Assembly: GCF_014252955.1 (NCBI RefSeq)
Contig: NZ_JACMIA010000001.1
Location: 496,001-560,000, forward strand
From: Stappia sp. 28M-7
GTDB taxonomy: Bacteria > Pseudomonadota > Alphaproteobacteria > Rhizobiales > Stappiaceae
DNA length: 64,000 nt
Direction: 5' to 3'
Numbering within the stretch: position 1 is the first letter of the stretch; each line of letters starts with the position of its first letter. The translations under genes were made by a program, and so were the position numbers. Below, piece after piece: positions 8,438-18,371 of this stretch. The notes beneath the pieces were generated by a model. That model was not told the DNA's origin. It saw only the letters and a program-made list of their open reading frames with translations, and made no database searches.

Positions 8438-10858
8438 ATGAAGTTCACCCTGTCCTGGCTGAAGGAACACCTGGAGACCGACGCCACCCTCGACGAGATC
8501 GTCGAGGCGCTGACCCGCGTCGGTCTGGAGGTCGAGGATGTCGCCAACCCGGCCGACCGCCTCAAGCCCTTCACCATCGCCAAGGTGCTGGAGGCCCGCC
8601 AGCACCCCAATGCCGACCGCCTGCGCGTGCTCACCGTCGATGCCGGCGACGGCCAGCCGCCGCTGCAGATCGTCTGCGGTGCGCCCAATGCCCGCACCGG
8701 CCTCGTCGGCGTGCTTGCCCGCCCGGGCGACTATGTGCCCGGCATCGACGTGACCCTGTCCGTCGGCAAGATCCGCGATGTCGAGAGCTTCGGCATGATG
8801 TGTTCCGAGCGCGAGCTGGAGCTGTCCGACGCCCATGACGGCATCATCGACCTTCCCGACGACGCCCCGGTCGGCACCTCCTACGCCGCCTATGCCGGGC
8901 TCGACGATCCGGTCATCGAGATCGGCCTGACGCCGAACCGCCCGGACTGCACCGGCGTGTCCGGCATCGCCCGCGATCTTGCGGCCGTCGGCCTCGGCAA
9001 GCTGAAGGAAAACCGCCCGGCCCAGATCCCGGGCCAGGGCCCATGCCCGGTCGACGTGCGGCTGGAATTCGGCGACACGCCCCCGCTCTGCCCGACCTTC
9101 GCCCTGCGCCTCGTGCGCGGCGTGAAGAACGGCCCCTCGCCGGAGTGGATGCAGAAGCGGCTGAAGGCCATCGGCCTGCGCCCGATCAACGCGCTGGTCG
9201 ACATCACCAACTACGTCACCTTCGACCGGGGTCGCCCGCTGCACGTCTTCGACGCGGCCAAGGTCAAGGGCGACCTCGTCGTGCGGCGCGGCCGCGAGGG
9301 CGAGGAGCTGCTCGCACTCGACGGACGCACCTACAAGGTGGACGACGGCATCTGCGTCATCGCCGACGACAACGGCCTGGAATCGCTGGCCGGCATCATG
9401 GGCGGCGAGCTGTCCGGCTGCACCGACGAGACCACCGACGTCCTCATCGAATCGGCCCTGTGGGACGAGACCAACATCGCCCGCACCGGCCGCCGGCTCG
9501 GCATCAACACCGATGCCCGCTACCGGTTCGAGCGCGGCGTCGATCCCGCCTTCTGCGTGCCGGGCCTCGAGCTTGCCACCCGCCTGGTCATGGACCTGTG
9601 CGGCGGCACGCCGAGCGAGGTGAAGCTCGCCGGCGCCGTGCCGGAGACGGACCGCAGCATCGAGTTCCCCTATGCCGAGGTGAAGCGCCTGTCCGGTCTC
9701 AAGCTCTCCGAGGCCGAGATCAAGGGCGTGCTCACCCGTCTCGGCTTCTGGGTCACCGGCACGGGAGACACCGTGCGCGTCGCCCCGCCGTCCTGGCGCC
9801 CGGATGTCCACGGCAAGGCCGATCTGGTCGAGGAGGTCGTGCGCATCGTCGGCCTCGATTCGGTTGCCTCCACGCCGCTGCCGCGCGGGGCTACCGTTGC
9901 CGGCCGCATGCTCACCCCGGCGCAGGTCCGCCGCTCGCAGGCCCGCCGGGCGCTGGCCGTGCGCGGCATGAAGGAAGCAGTCACCTGGTCCTTCATTCCG
10001 CAGGATCAGGCCGAGGCCTTCGGCGGCGGCTCGTCCGTCCTGCGCCTTGCCAACCCGATCTCCGCCGACATGTCGGACATGCGCCCCAGCCTCGTGCCGG
10101 GTCTGGCCACGGCGGCGCAGCGTAATGCCGATCGCGGCTATCCGGACGTCGCCCTGTTCGAGGTCGGCCAGGTCTTTGCCGATGACACGCCGCAGGGACA
10201 GTCGATGGTCGCCGCCGGCCTGCGCCGCGGCACCGCGGTGATGACCGGTGCCGACCGCCACTGGGCCGGCAACGCGCCCCAGGTCGGCGTGTTCGACGCG
10301 CGCGCGGATGCCGAGGCGGTCCTGGCCGCCATCGGCGCGCCGGTCGACAAGCTGATGGTCTTCTCCGAAAGCGCGCCCTGGCTGCATCCGGGCCGCTCCG
10401 GCGAGCTGCGCCTCGGCCCCAAGACGGTGCTGGCCCGCTTCGGCGAGCTGCACCCGCGCATCGCCCGGGCGCTCGATCTCGACGGCCGGCTCGCGGTGTT
10501 CGAGGTCTATCTCGACGCGGTGCCGCTGCCCAAGGGCAAGGCCAGCCGTTCCAAGGGCGCCTTCGCCGCCTCGGACCTGATGCCGGTGCGCCGCGACTTC
10601 GCCTTCGTAGTCGAGGAGGCGGTCACCGCCGACCGGCTGCTCAAGGCCGCGCGCGGCGCCGAGAAGACCCTGATCAGCGATGTCACGCTGTTCGACGTCT
10701 ATCGCGGTGCCGGCGTTGCCGAGGGCCACAAGTCGCTGGCCATCGACGTGACGCTGCAGCCGCGCGAGCGCACCCTCACCGAGGAGGAGATCGACGCGGT
10801 CGGCGCCAAGATCCGCGCCGCGGTGGAAAAGGCGACCGGCGGCACCCTGCGCGGCTGA
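8438..10858 (+). CDS. pheT: Phenylalanine-tRNA ligase beta subunit
   Basis: 806 aa from the ATG at 8438, which gives the standard PheT N-terminus [20 protein letters not shown]. Domains in order are the N-terminal EMAP/tRNA-binding fold (~40-150, with [18 protein letters not shown] and CGAPNART), the B3/B4 editing domain (~215-400), the B5 domain, the class II-like core, and the C-terminal ferredoxin-fold anticodon-binding domain (~715-805, [10 protein letters not shown]). It lies 70 bp after the intervening membrane-protein gene and is very probably in the same transcript as pheS. Confidence 0.96.
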   Translation: MKFTLSWLKEHLETDATLDEIVEALTRVGLEVEDVANPADRLKPFTIAKVLEARQHPNADRLRVLTVDAGDGQPPLQIVCGAPNARTGLVGVLARPGDYVPGIDVTLSVGKIRDVESFGMMCSERELELSDAHDGIIDLPDDAPVGTSYAAYAGLDDPVIEIGLTPNRPDCTGVSGIARDLAAVGLGKLKENRPAQIPGQGPCPVDVRLEFGDTPPLCPTFALRLVRGVKNGPSPEWMQKRLKAIGLRPINALVDITNYVTFDRGRPLHVFDAAKVKGDLVVRRGREGEELLALDGRTYKVDDGICVIADDNGLESLAGIMGGELSGCTDETTDVLIESALWDETNIARTGRRLGINTDARYRFERGVDPAFCVPGLELATRLVMDLCGGTPSEVKLAGAVPETDRSIEFPYAEVKRLSGLKLSEAEIKGVLTRLGFWVTGTGDTVRVAPPSWRPDVHGKADLVEEVVRIVGLDSVASTPLPRGATVAGRMLTPAQVRRSQARRALAVRGMKEAVTWSFIPQDQAEAFGGGSSVLRLANPISADMSDMRPSLVPGLATAAQRNADRGYPDVALFEVGQVFADDTPQGQSMVAAGLRRGTAVMTGADRHWAGNAPQVGVFDARADAEAVLAAIGAPVDKLMVFSESAPWLHPGRSGELRLGPKTVLARFGELHPRIARALDLDGRLAVFEVYLDAVPLPKGKASRSKGAFAASDLMPVRRDFAFVVEEAVTADRLLKAARGAEKTLISDVTLFDVYRGAGVAEGHKSLAIDVTLQPRERTLTEEEIDAVGAKIRAAVEKATGGTLRG

Positions 10859-11048
10859 CGTCGGCGCCTGCCGCTTGTGCTGCCGCCCCGGATCGGGCGG
10901 CGGCCATCACGGGACTTGCGCCGCGCGGGCGTGCCCTTCATCCTTGCGGGCAAGGGGGCGACGCGCGGCGTATTCGCCTGCGGCGATCGGCGTGCGCGTG
11001 CATTGCCGTCGGCGCGAGACTGCCTGCGCATCAGGAGAGGGTCATGCG

Positions 11049-12155
11049 ATGAAGCCGGCGCATGCCGTGCCTCCCGCCCTTGGCCAGGGCCTTGCCTTCG
11101 GGCGCACCACGCTGGGCGATCCCTCGCTGACGGGCGAGGACGACCGCAGGCGGATCCTGGAGCTCATCCTGCGCACCGATCCGGTGGTGATGCGGGTGCT
11201 GCGGATCGCTCGCGGCCTTGCCCTGCCGGACTGGCGTCTGGCCAGCGGCGCCATCTACCAGACCGTCTGGAACGCGCTGACCGGCCGTCCCGCCGGCCAT
11301 GGCATCCGCGATTTCGATCTGCTCTATTTCGACGGCGCCGACACCAGCTACGAGGCCGAGGACCGGGTGATCACCCGTGCCCGCCCGCGCTTTTCCGCCC
11401 TGCCGGCCCCGGTGGAGATCCGCAACCAGGCGCGCGTGCCCCTGTGGTTCCGGCAAAAGCACGGCATCGACTATCCGCCGCTCTCCTGCACCGACGAGGC
11501 GCTGGTCAACTATGCCGCGCGCACCCATTCGGTCGCCGTGCGGCTGGAGGCGGACGGCCGTCTGTCGCTCGCCGCCCCGTTCGGCCTCGCCGACATCTTC
11601 GCCATGCGGCTGGTGCCGAACCCGGTGCTCGACAATGCCTCGACCTACATGGACAAGGCGCTGCGGATGAAGGCCGCCTGGCCGGAACTGGAGATCCTGC
11701 CCTGGCCCTCCGCCTCCAGGTCGCGCGATCCGGCGGAGTCCGCCGCACGGCCCGTGCCGGAGAGCACGCCGGCAGACAGCCGGGACGAAGTGCAGGTCGA
11801 AACGCGAGATGAAATGCGGGACGAAATGCGGGACGAAAGTCAGGGGGAGGCCGATGCGCCGGCCCCGGCACTGTCCCACCGCGAGGCGCTGCTGCGGCAA
11901 AGCCCGTTCCGCCGCCATCTGGCCGGCGACCGGTATGCCCGCCTCGTGAAAGGCGACTTCCGGCCACAGATCGTGCGGGGCGAGCCTGCGGATGCGGACG
12001 GGCGCGAAGGCAGGGGCGAAGGCAAAGGCGCGGATGCGGCACCAGCCCCGGACCGGGACCCGGCCGGGCCCGTGATCCGTGATCAGCCGGCGGCCAGCGT
12101 TGCCCGCGACTGGATCCGCGTCTCCACCAGCCCGCGCAGCGAATTCCCCAGATAG
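11049..12155 (+). CDS. Nucleotidyltransferase family protein (NTP_transf_6-like) with charged C-terminal extension
   Basis: 368 aa from the ATG at 11049. Residues ~1-220 look like the nucleotidyltransferase_6 (DUF925) family: PDWRLASGAIYQTVWNAL, then GIRDFDLLYFD with the acidic pair expected to bind metal. The remaining ~150 residues are low-complexity and highly charged, containing three near-copies of the unit RDEM/RDE (around 11806-11840), and are probably disordered. The 3' end overlaps the convergent pabBC gene by 73 bp, so the very end may be an over-extension. Substrate is unknown. Confidence 0.75.
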   Translation: MKPAHAVPPALGQGLAFGRTTLGDPSLTGEDDRRRILELILRTDPVVMRVLRIARGLALPDWRLASGAIYQTVWNALTGRPAGHGIRDFDLLYFDGADTSYEAEDRVITRARPRFSALPAPVEIRNQARVPLWFRQKHGIDYPPLSCTDEALVNYAARTHSVAVRLEADGRLSLAAPFGLADIFAMRLVPNPVLDNASTYMDKALRMKAAWPELEILPWPSASRSRDPAESAARPVPESTPADSRDEVQVETRDEMRDEMRDESQGEADAPAPALSHREALLRQSPFRRHLAGDRYARLVKGDFRPQIVRGEPADADGREGRGEGKGADAAPAPDRDPAGPVIRDQPAASVARDWIRVSTSPRSEFPR

Positions 12156-13969
12156 ATCTTGTCCGCGCGGGCCAGGTCCTCGGGCCGCAGGTCCGCTTCC
12201 ACCGCGCGCCCGGTGTCCAGCAGCGCCTGCCGCAGCGTGCCCGGCAGCAGCCCGTGCCGCAGCGCCGGCGTCAGCAGCCGGCCGCCGCGCGCGAGGAAGA
12301 GGTTCGTGAAGCTTCCTTCGGTCAGAAAACCCTCGGCATTGGCGAAGATCACCTCGTCGCAGCCGGTGGCGGCGCAAAGCCGCGCCCGCGTGCCGTCATA
12401 GGTCTCGCGCCGCGTCGTCTTGTGCAGCAGCAGCGGATCATCGGCCGCCATCGTCACGTCGGCGAGCACCGCCGTCCAGCGCGAGACAGCCGGCGGCAGC
12501 TCCCGGTCTTCCAGTGACAGCTTTCCGCTGCCGGCCAGCTCCAGCCGCACCCGCCGCGGCCCTTCGAAAGCGCCGGCCCGGCCTGCCAGCAGCGCCCGCC
12601 CGGCCTCCACATCGAGCGGAAAGCCGAGCCGCGCGGCGCTGTTGATGAGCCGGCTAAGATGTCGCTCCAGCAGCAGATATCCGCCCAGCGGATCGCCGGT
12701 CTCCGCCGGGTGCCAGGCCATCGTCTCGAACAGCGAGAAGTCCGGCGCCCGTCGCTCCAGGAAGGCGAGTTTCAGCCGGCACTCGTCGTATTCCGGTGTG
12801 CTGGCGGAATCGAACACCAGCCCCGATCCCGCGCCGGCCTCGAACCGGCCGTCCGCCTCCACCGCCAGGGTGCGGATCGCCACGTTGAAGCGGAAGTCGC
12901 CGGAGGGCTCCAGATGGCCGATGCCGCCGGTATAGATCCCGCGCGGACCGCTCTCCAGCCTATGGATGATCTGCATCGCCGACAGTTTCGGTGCTCCGGT
13001 GATCGAGCCGCAGGGAAACAGCTCGCGCATGCAGGCGGCGAACCCGGTCTCTGCCGGGACCTCGCCCTCCACGGTCGAGGTCATCTGGAACAGCGTCGCA
13101 TAGGGCTCGACCTCGAACAGGCGCGGCACCTCGACGCTTCCCGTTTCCGCGATGCGCGACAGGTCGTTGCGCATCAGGTCGACGATCATCACGTTCTCGG
13201 CCCTTGACTTCGGGTCGCTCGCGAGCGCCCGCGCGATCCGCCGGTCTTCCTCGTCCGCCCGCCCGCGCGGTGCCGTGCCCTTCATCGGCCGCGTGGCGAT
13301 GCGCGTGCCGCGTCGCTCCAGGAAGAGCTCGGGCGACAGCGACAGCACGGTATGGGTGTCTGTGCGCAGGTATGCCGCATGGCCGACCGGCTGCGACAGC
13401 AGCAACCGGGCGAACAGCCGCGCCGGCTCGCCGGTGATCTGCCCGCGCGCCCGCATGGTCAGGTTGGCCTGGTAGATATCGCCCTTGGCGAGATGACCGC
13501 GCACGGCGGCAAAGGCCGCATCGTACTCCTCGCGCGTCAGCTCGAAGCCGTCGACACGGGCATCCGTTCGCCCGCATCCCTCTTGCGCGATGCCGCCGGC
13601 ACCGATCCGCTCGAGCGCCTCGCCCATACCCAGCTGCTCGGCCGCCTCATAGACGCCGAAGCGCACGAGCTCCAGCGCCGGGTCCTTCGGCGCCAGCGGC
13701 CGCAGCTTGTCCTCGAAGGCGAAGCCCGCCTCATAGGCGATGTATCCGGCAACGTGGAAGCCCGCGCGCGCGGCCGCTTCGGCCTCGGCGAGTGCGGCTT
13801 CGACCTCGCTTACCTGCCGGCAGGCGATGATCCGCCGCGGCCGGTCGAACAGCAGCGCCGTTCCCGCCTGCGCATCGAAAAGCGCCAGCGTGCCGGGAGC
13901 TGGTTGGGGAGCTGTATCGGGAGCCGTTGCGGGGGTTCCCGCCGCGCCCGTGTCGCCGCTCTCGTCCAT
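12083..13969 (-). CDS. pabB: PabB-PabC fusion: aminodeoxychorismate synthase component I / aminodeoxychorismate lyase
   Basis: A 628-aa fusion for p-aminobenzoate synthesis in the folate pathway. Residues ~20-390 are the chorismate-binding domain (TRPMKGTAPRG, VDLMRNDLSRIAETGSV, ELFPCGSITGAPKLSAM, IYTGGIGHL, GSGLVFDSASTPEYDECRLK). Residues ~400-628 are a class IV PLP aminotransferase-like lyase (SLFETMAWHP, HKTTRRETYDG with the PLP lysine, EGFLTEGSFTNLF). One chain thus converts chorismate to ADC, with glutamine amidotransferase PabA supplied elsewhere, and ADC to PABA plus pyruvate. Such fusions are common in proteobacteria. Confidence 0.93.
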   Translation of the reverse strand: MDESGDTGAAGTPATAPDTAPQPAPGTLALFDAQAGTALLFDRPRRIIACRQVSEVEAALAEAEAAARAGFHVAGYIAYEAGFAFEDKLRPLAPKDPALELVRFGVYEAAEQLGMGEALERIGAGGIAQEGCGRTDARVDGFELTREEYDAAFAAVRGHLAKGDIYQANLTMRARGQITGEPARLFARLLLSQPVGHAAYLRTDTHTVLSLSPELFLERRGTRIATRPMKGTAPRGRADEEDRRIARALASDPKSRAENVMIVDLMRNDLSRIAETGSVEVPRLFEVEPYATLFQMTSTVEGEVPAETGFAACMRELFPCGSITGAPKLSAMQIIHRLESGPRGIYTGGIGHLEPSGDFRFNVAIRTLAVEADGRFEAGAGSGLVFDSASTPEYDECRLKLAFLERRAPDFSLFETMAWHPAETGDPLGGYLLLERHLSRLINSAARLGFPLDVEAGRALLAGRAGAFEGPRRVRLELAGSGKLSLEDRELPPAVSRWTAVLADVTMAADDPLLLHKTTRRETYDGTRARLCAATGCDEVIFANAEGFLTEGSFTNLFLARGGRLLTPALRHGLLPGTLRQALLDTGRAVEADLRPEDLARADKIYLGNSLRGLVETRIQSRATLAAG

Positions 13970-14084
13970 GTTCTGCCGGCCTCGTCCTGTCAGCCCGTCC
14001 CTCCGCTGGCCCTCTTAAGTCAGTTGCCCCGCGTTGCATAGCCGCCGGCGCGACACGGGACCCGCCCGTTTGCGCCGTCCGGCC

Positions 14085-15098
14085 TCACACGGCGGCGATG
14101 ACGAAGGTCATCAAGGTGCCGTAGGTCTCGCACATGCGCGCGTGCACCTTGTCGAGGATGCGGCGCGGTGAGCCCATCAGCCGGCCCATCAGGTGGTCGC
14201 GCGGATAGCGGTAGAGCTTGCCCAGCAGCCGGACGATGCCGCGCTTGCCGGTCACATGCGCAACGCCCGCATGCTCCGCCGTCAGCGTCTTCCACAGCAT
14301 CTCGTAGTTCGCCGGTATCGGGCGCGGCATGTCGCAGAACGCCGCCCCCGTCTTGCGGGCGATCAGCGTCGTGCTGCTGCTGCTTTCGGGCAGGATCTCG
14401 AAGCCCGCCTTCAGCACCATCGCCTTCAACGTCTCGTGGCTGAAATTGTGGATATGGGCGTAGTGGAAGCGGGTCCAGGGCGCGTGGCTGGCCTGGGAGA
14501 TGTCGGGCACGGCAACGCACAGGATGCCTTGCGGCCGCAGCAGCGTGTTGAGGAAGCGCAGCGAGGCGAGCGGGTCCGGCAGGTGCTCCAGAACGTGGTT
14601 CAGGTTGAGAATGTCGAAATGCTCGCGCGGCAGGTCGGCCTGCTCGTAGTTGCAGTTCTGGACCGGCAGGCCGAGTTCTTCGCGCGTGTAGTCCGCATAG
14701 CCGGTGTTCGGCTCCACGCCCGCCACCTCGAAGCCCGCCTTGCGCGCCATGTAGAGGATCTCGCCGCTGCCCGAGCCGATGTCGAGGAAGCGGCGCTGCT
14801 GCGGGCCGACCAGCGCGGCCAGCTGCGCCACCCGCTGATACGCGCCCGGGGCGTAGCGGTAGACATGCTTGAGCTTCGGCTTGTGGGTGCCCTTGTAGGC
14901 CTTGCGGTAGTCGTCGGCGTAGAACCGCTGCAGCTCCTCGGGCGAGGGGATCGGATGGCTGTGCACCAGGCCGCAGCCGGTGCAGATCACGGTGGTCAGC
15001 TTCTGGAACCCGCGCCCCACCAGCGAGACGATCCGTCGTTCGCGCGTGCCGCAGATCGCGCAGTCGCATCCGGCCTTCAGCTTCTGGCCGGTCTTCAT
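14085..15098 (-). CDS. Class I SAM-dependent methyltransferase with N-terminal zinc ribbon
   Basis: 337 aa from the ATG at 15098; a longer open frame upstream reads as non-coding. The N-terminus carries a CxC-x-x-C and CxxC pair (CDCAICG and CTGCGL), the zinc-binding module found before methyltransferases acting on sugars and cell-surface products. Residues ~90-190 hold the Rossmann SAM site (FLDIGSGSGEILYMARKAG, acidic VEPN) and LNHVLEHLPDP. The family often works on nucleotide-sugar or lipid head groups, but the acceptor cannot be read here. It stands alone, divergent from the SLC13 permease. Confidence 0.85.
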   Translation of the reverse strand: MKTGQKLKAGCDCAICGTRERRIVSLVGRGFQKLTTVICTGCGLVHSHPIPSPEELQRFYADDYRKAYKGTHKPKLKHVYRYAPGAYQRVAQLAALVGPQQRRFLDIGSGSGEILYMARKAGFEVAGVEPNTGYADYTREELGLPVQNCNYEQADLPREHFDILNLNHVLEHLPDPLASLRFLNTLLRPQGILCVAVPDISQASHAPWTRFHYAHIHNFSHETLKAMVLKAGFEILPESSSSTTLIARKTGAAFCDMPRPIPANYEMLWKTLTAEHAGVAHVTGKRGIVRLLGKLYRYPRDHLMGRLMGSPRRILDKVHARMCETYGTLMTFVIAAV

Positions 15099-15297
15099 CG
15101 TATCCCTCACCTTGCCTCCCGCACTGTTCTCCCCAACGAGAGGGGGCGATGGATCCCTCCCGGTGCTTTTGCGGAAGAAAACTAGTAATTCTGACGAGCT
15201 TGTAAAGCCTCCCTGACGCGGCGTCACGACTTCCCGTGTTTCCGTGCAACCTTCGGGCCGCTAAACAGTTTTCTGGAGCAACCCTTCGGAGCAGCCC

Positions 15298-17298
15298 ATG
15301 ACCGGCGACCAGATCGCGATCCTTGTTATCCTCGCTCTTGCGATGGCCGCCTTCCTGTCCGGCCGTCTGCGTCACGACATGGTGGCGATGGGCGCGCTCA
15401 TCGCCTGTGTCGCCGCCGGCCTGGTTCCTTCCGAGGAGGCCTTCTCCGGTTTCGGCCATCCGGCGGTAATCACGGTCGCCTGCGTGCTGGTGCTCAGCCG
15501 CGGCCTGCAGACCTCCGGCGCGGTCGATGTGCTGGCCCGCACCGTGCTGCCGGACAGCGCCGGGCGCACGCTCAGCCTTGCCGCGTTGACCGGCCTCGGC
15601 GCCGCGCTCTCCGGCTTCATGAACAATGTCGGCGCCATGGCCCTTTTGATGCCGGTGGCGCTGCAGCTCGCCCGCCGGCTCGACATGACGCCCGGCCGCA
15701 TGCTGATGCCGCTCGCTTTCGGCACCATTCTCGGCGGCATGACGACGCTGATCGGCACCCCGCCGAACCTGATCGTCTCGGGCTTCCGTGCCTCCGCCGG
15801 CGGGGGCGGCGGCAGCTTTTCGATGTTCGACTTCGCGCCTGTCGGCCTTGCCGTGGCGCTGGCCGGCCTTGCCTTCATCGTCACGGTCGGCTGGCGCCTG
15901 GTGCCGGTCACCCGCGCGGCCGCCGGCGAGGCCTTCGAGGTCGGCTCCTACCTGACGGAAGTGCGGGTGGAGGAAAAGGGCAAGGCCGACGGCATGAACC
16001 TGCACCAGATCGAGGCCGAGCTGGACAAGGCCGATGCCCAGATCGTCGGCCTGGTGCGCGGCGGCCTCAGGGTCAGCGCCCCGCGCGGCAACCGCCGCGT
16101 CCAGGGCGGCGACGTCCTGGTGCTCGAGGCGGATGTCGAGGGCATCGCCGAGGCGCTGTCCAAGCTCGACCTCAAGCTGGAGGAGCAGGTCAAGGCGCGC
16201 GACGAGGAACTGGAGAAGAAGGAGCGCGTGCGCGAGAAGGAGGCCCGGCGCGAGGAAGACGAGCAACGCCGCCGCGAGATCGACGAGGCCGCGAGCCTCG
16301 GCGACGTGGCGCTGGAGCCGGAGCCCGAACCGGTCGAGCCGGAAAGCCCGCAGGAGAGCGAGACGGACGCGGACAAGAGCGAGGCGAGCGAGGGCTCCGC
16401 TGAATCGGACGCGCGCGAGGTCCGCCGCGACACGGAAGCCGAGGAAGTGGTGCTGCGCGAGCTGGTGGTGCGGCCCGAATCGCCGCTGGTCGGCCGCTCC
16501 GCCCGCGACCTTGCCCTGCGCAGCCGCTTCGGCGTCAACCTGCTCGGCGTTTCGCGCAACGGCCGCCGCTCCACCTCGCGCCTGCGCACCCTGCAGCTGC
16601 AGTCGGGCGACCTGCTCTTGATGCAGGGACCGGCCGACGTGCTGGCCGAATTCGCGGCGGAGACCGGCTGCGTGCCGCTGGCCGAGCGCGAGCTGCGCAT
16701 TCCCGACAAGCGCAAGGCGCTGCTCGCCGCCGGCATTCTCGGCCTGTCGATCCTCGCCACGGTCATCGGCCTGCTGCCTGCGGCCGTGTCCTTCGCCGCC
16801 GGCGTGCTGGCCTCCATGCTGCTGCGCACGGTGCCGCTGCGCTCGGTCTACACCGCCGTCGACTGGCCGGTGGTGGTGCTCCTCGCCGCCCTCATTCCCG
16901 TTGCCGGGGCGATGGAGGCGACCGGCACGGCCGAGCTCATCGCCACCTTCCTGGTCGGCACCCTGGCGCAGGGCCACCCCGTCGCAGCGCTGGCGATGGT
17001 GCTGGTCGTCACCATGTTCCTGTCGGATGTCATGAACAACGCGGCGACGGCGGCCGTCATGTGCCCCATCGCCATCGGCATCGCGGCGACGCTCGGCGTC
17101 AACCCGGATGCCTTCCTGATGTCGGTGGCCATCGGCGCCTCCTGCGCCTTCCTCACCCCCATCGGCCACCAGAACAACACGCTGATCCTGGGGCCGGGCG
17201 GCTTCGGCTTCGGCGATTACTGGCGCCTCGGCCTGCCGCTGGAGCTGATCGTGGCGGCGGTGGCCGTGCCGACGCTGCTCCTCGTCTGGCCTTTGTAA
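15298..17298 (+). CDS. SLC13/CitT-type permease with two RCK-C (TrkA-C) domains and a long acidic linker
   Basis: A 666-aa inner-membrane transporter of the divalent-anion:Na+ symporter family. Two membrane blocks (~1-205 and ~475-666) each contain the hairpin motif typical of the family (GFMNNVGAMALLMP, SDVMNNAATAAVMCP). Between them lie two TrkA-C-like regulatory domains (~215-290 and ~385-465). They are separated by ~85 residues (~295-380) of almost purely charged sequence, first Glu/Arg coiled coil and then Pro/Glu/Ser acidic. The substrate could be sulfate or a dicarboxylate. The linker is longer than I expect for the family. Confidence 0.9.
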   Translation: MTGDQIAILVILALAMAAFLSGRLRHDMVAMGALIACVAAGLVPSEEAFSGFGHPAVITVACVLVLSRGLQTSGAVDVLARTVLPDSAGRTLSLAALTGLGAALSGFMNNVGAMALLMPVALQLARRLDMTPGRMLMPLAFGTILGGMTTLIGTPPNLIVSGFRASAGGGGGSFSMFDFAPVGLAVALAGLAFIVTVGWRLVPVTRAAAGEAFEVGSYLTEVRVEEKGKADGMNLHQIEAELDKADAQIVGLVRGGLRVSAPRGNRRVQGGDVLVLEADVEGIAEALSKLDLKLEEQVKARDEELEKKERVREKEARREEDEQRRREIDEAASLGDVALEPEPEPVEPESPQESETDADKSEASEGSAESDAREVRRDTEAEEVVLRELVVRPESPLVGRSARDLALRSRFGVNLLGVSRNGRRSTSRLRTLQLQSGDLLLMQGPADVLAEFAAETGCVPLAERELRIPDKRKALLAAGILGLSILATVIGLLPAAVSFAAGVLASMLLRTVPLRSVYTAVDWPVVVLLAALIPVAGAMEATGTAELIATFLVGTLAQGHPVAALAMVLVVTMFLSDVMNNAATAAVMCPIAIGIAATLGVNPDAFLMSVAIGASCAFLTPIGHQNNTLILGPGGFGFGDYWRLGLPLELIVAAVAVPTLLLVWPL

Positions 17299-17334
17299 GG
17301 TCGGCGAGGAGCAGGGCGGGCGGGATCGCAGGTC

Positions 17335-17934
17335 TCAGGCGCGCTTGCGGCCCGTGAACATCGCTGCCACCAGGTTTTCCCGGTGCTCGAAACTGGCCAG
17401 CAGCACGCCGGCCACATGCAGGAAGATCAGCGCAAGCGTGCCGTTCGCCAGCACCTCGTGCAGCTCTTCCAGCCACCTCGCGTCGCGATAGGCCAGCGTC
17501 TCCATCATGTAGCCGGTGACGCAGATGCCGGCGATGGCCGCGATCAGCGCCAGAACCATGGCTCCCCCGGCCGGATTGTGGCCCAGGTGCCGCCGCGCCT
17601 TCAGCCGCAGGCTGTCGGCGAGAAACCGCAGCACCTCGCCCGGCGGGCGCACGAAGTCGGCAAAGCGCGCATGCTGCGGGCCGGCAAAGCCCCAGATGAT
17701 GCGCAGGGCCAGCAGCGCGGCGATGGTGTAGCCGGCGATCTCGTGCACCTGCTGCACCTCTTCCGCCGTCGCATAGGCGAGGGCGAAAGCCCCCACCAGC
17801 GACCAGTGGAACAGGCGCACCAGCGGATCCCAGACCCGCACGGTCCCGCCTGCTTCCGGGGCCGCATCCGCGCCAGCCGGCGTGACGGACGGCATCGCGC
17901 CGTCCGTTTCCGCCTGGTTCAGGGGGCTGTTCAT
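17335..17934 (-). CDS. Cytochrome b561-family di-haem membrane protein
   Basis: About 199 aa with four hydrophobic helices and the paired His of a b561-type cytochrome: LFHWSLVGAF, VHEIAGYTIAALLALRIIWGF, LEELHEVLANG and FLHVAGVLL. The protein would carry electrons between membrane quinols and a periplasmic or soluble partner. The ATG at 17934 overlaps the stop of the upstream PepSY gene by 4 nt (ATGA), indicating coupled translation. The first ~30 residues are a soluble acidic tail. The PepSY/cytochrome pairing recurs in proteobacteria next to two-component systems, as here. Confidence 0.9.
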   Translation of the reverse strand: MNSPLNQAETDGAMPSVTPAGADAAPEAGGTVRVWDPLVRLFHWSLVGAFALAYATAEEVQQVHEIAGYTIAALLALRIIWGFAGPQHARFADFVRPPGEVLRFLADSLRLKARRHLGHNPAGGAMVLALIAAIAGICVTGYMMETLAYRDARWLEELHEVLANGTLALIFLHVAGVLLASFEHRENLVAAMFTGRKRA

Positions 17935-18233
17935 CCCCGCTTGCCGCGCGTGTCGTCCCGGCGCAGGATCTCGCCGGTCACCGGATGCACGTCGGCCTCG
18001 ATGCGCACGCCGTTGGCGTCGTGGCCCTCGACCTCGTAGACGCCGTCGTCGATCTCGACCTCGCGGATCGTGTAGCCGGCGGCTTCCATCTTGGCGGTGA
18101 CGTCGGCAAGGCTCATCCACTGGTCGCGCGGGGCGTCGATGCCCCAGCGGTTGCGGCCGTCGTCGTCGCCGGCCAGGGCCAGGCCCGGGGCGGCGGCAAG
18201 GGCGATGAGGGCGATGGCAAGGGTCTTCTTCAT
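17931..18233 (-). CDS. Periplasmic PepSY-domain protein
   Basis: A 100-aa protein with a clear signal peptide (KKTLAIALIALAAAPGLALA) and one PepSY domain (SLADVTAKMEAAGYTIREVE through VHPVTGEILRRDD). PepSY domains are small periplasmic modules thought to bind or inhibit partner proteins. Gene order (PepSY then cytochrome b561, divergent from PepSY-RR-HK) suggests a redox or envelope-stress circuit. The actual ligand is unknown. Confidence 0.85.
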   Translation of the reverse strand: MKKTLAIALIALAAAPGLALAGDDDGRNRWGIDAPRDQWMSLADVTAKMEAAGYTIREVEIDDGVYEVEGHDANGVRIEADVHPVTGEILRRDDTRGKRG

Positions 18234-18305
18234 GATGGTCTTCCTGTCTTTGCGGTGCCGCGGCCCGCTGTCGAACCGCGAATGTCGCCATCATGCCCGG
18301 GCCGC

Positions 18306-18346
18306 CCTGACGCCTCGCCGATGCGCCTCGTCAGGCAATTGTCAGG
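18306..18346. promoter_or_regulatory. Repeated GTCAGG elements in the PepSY/PepSY divergent promoter
   Basis: GTCAGG occurs at 18330-18335 and again at 18341-18346, a direct repeat with 11-bp period, and its inverse CCTGAC lies at 18306-18311. Two half-sites one helical turn apart are the usual target of OmpR/PhoB-type response regulators, and such a regulator is encoded immediately downstream. Autoregulation is inferred. Confidence 0.5.
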
Positions 18347-18371
18347 ATCGTTGCGCTACAGGGGGAAGGTC

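Noticed and set aside
8351-10729. Very long open frame on the minus strand opposite pheT
   Set aside because: It is the antisense shadow of a high-GC gene; the protein is low-complexity His/Arg/Gly/Ala with no family features, while pheT is certain.
14020-17169. Long minus-strand open frame spanning the methyltransferase and SLC13 genes
   Set aside because: It runs in a shadow frame of two clearly identified genes and has shadow-type composition.
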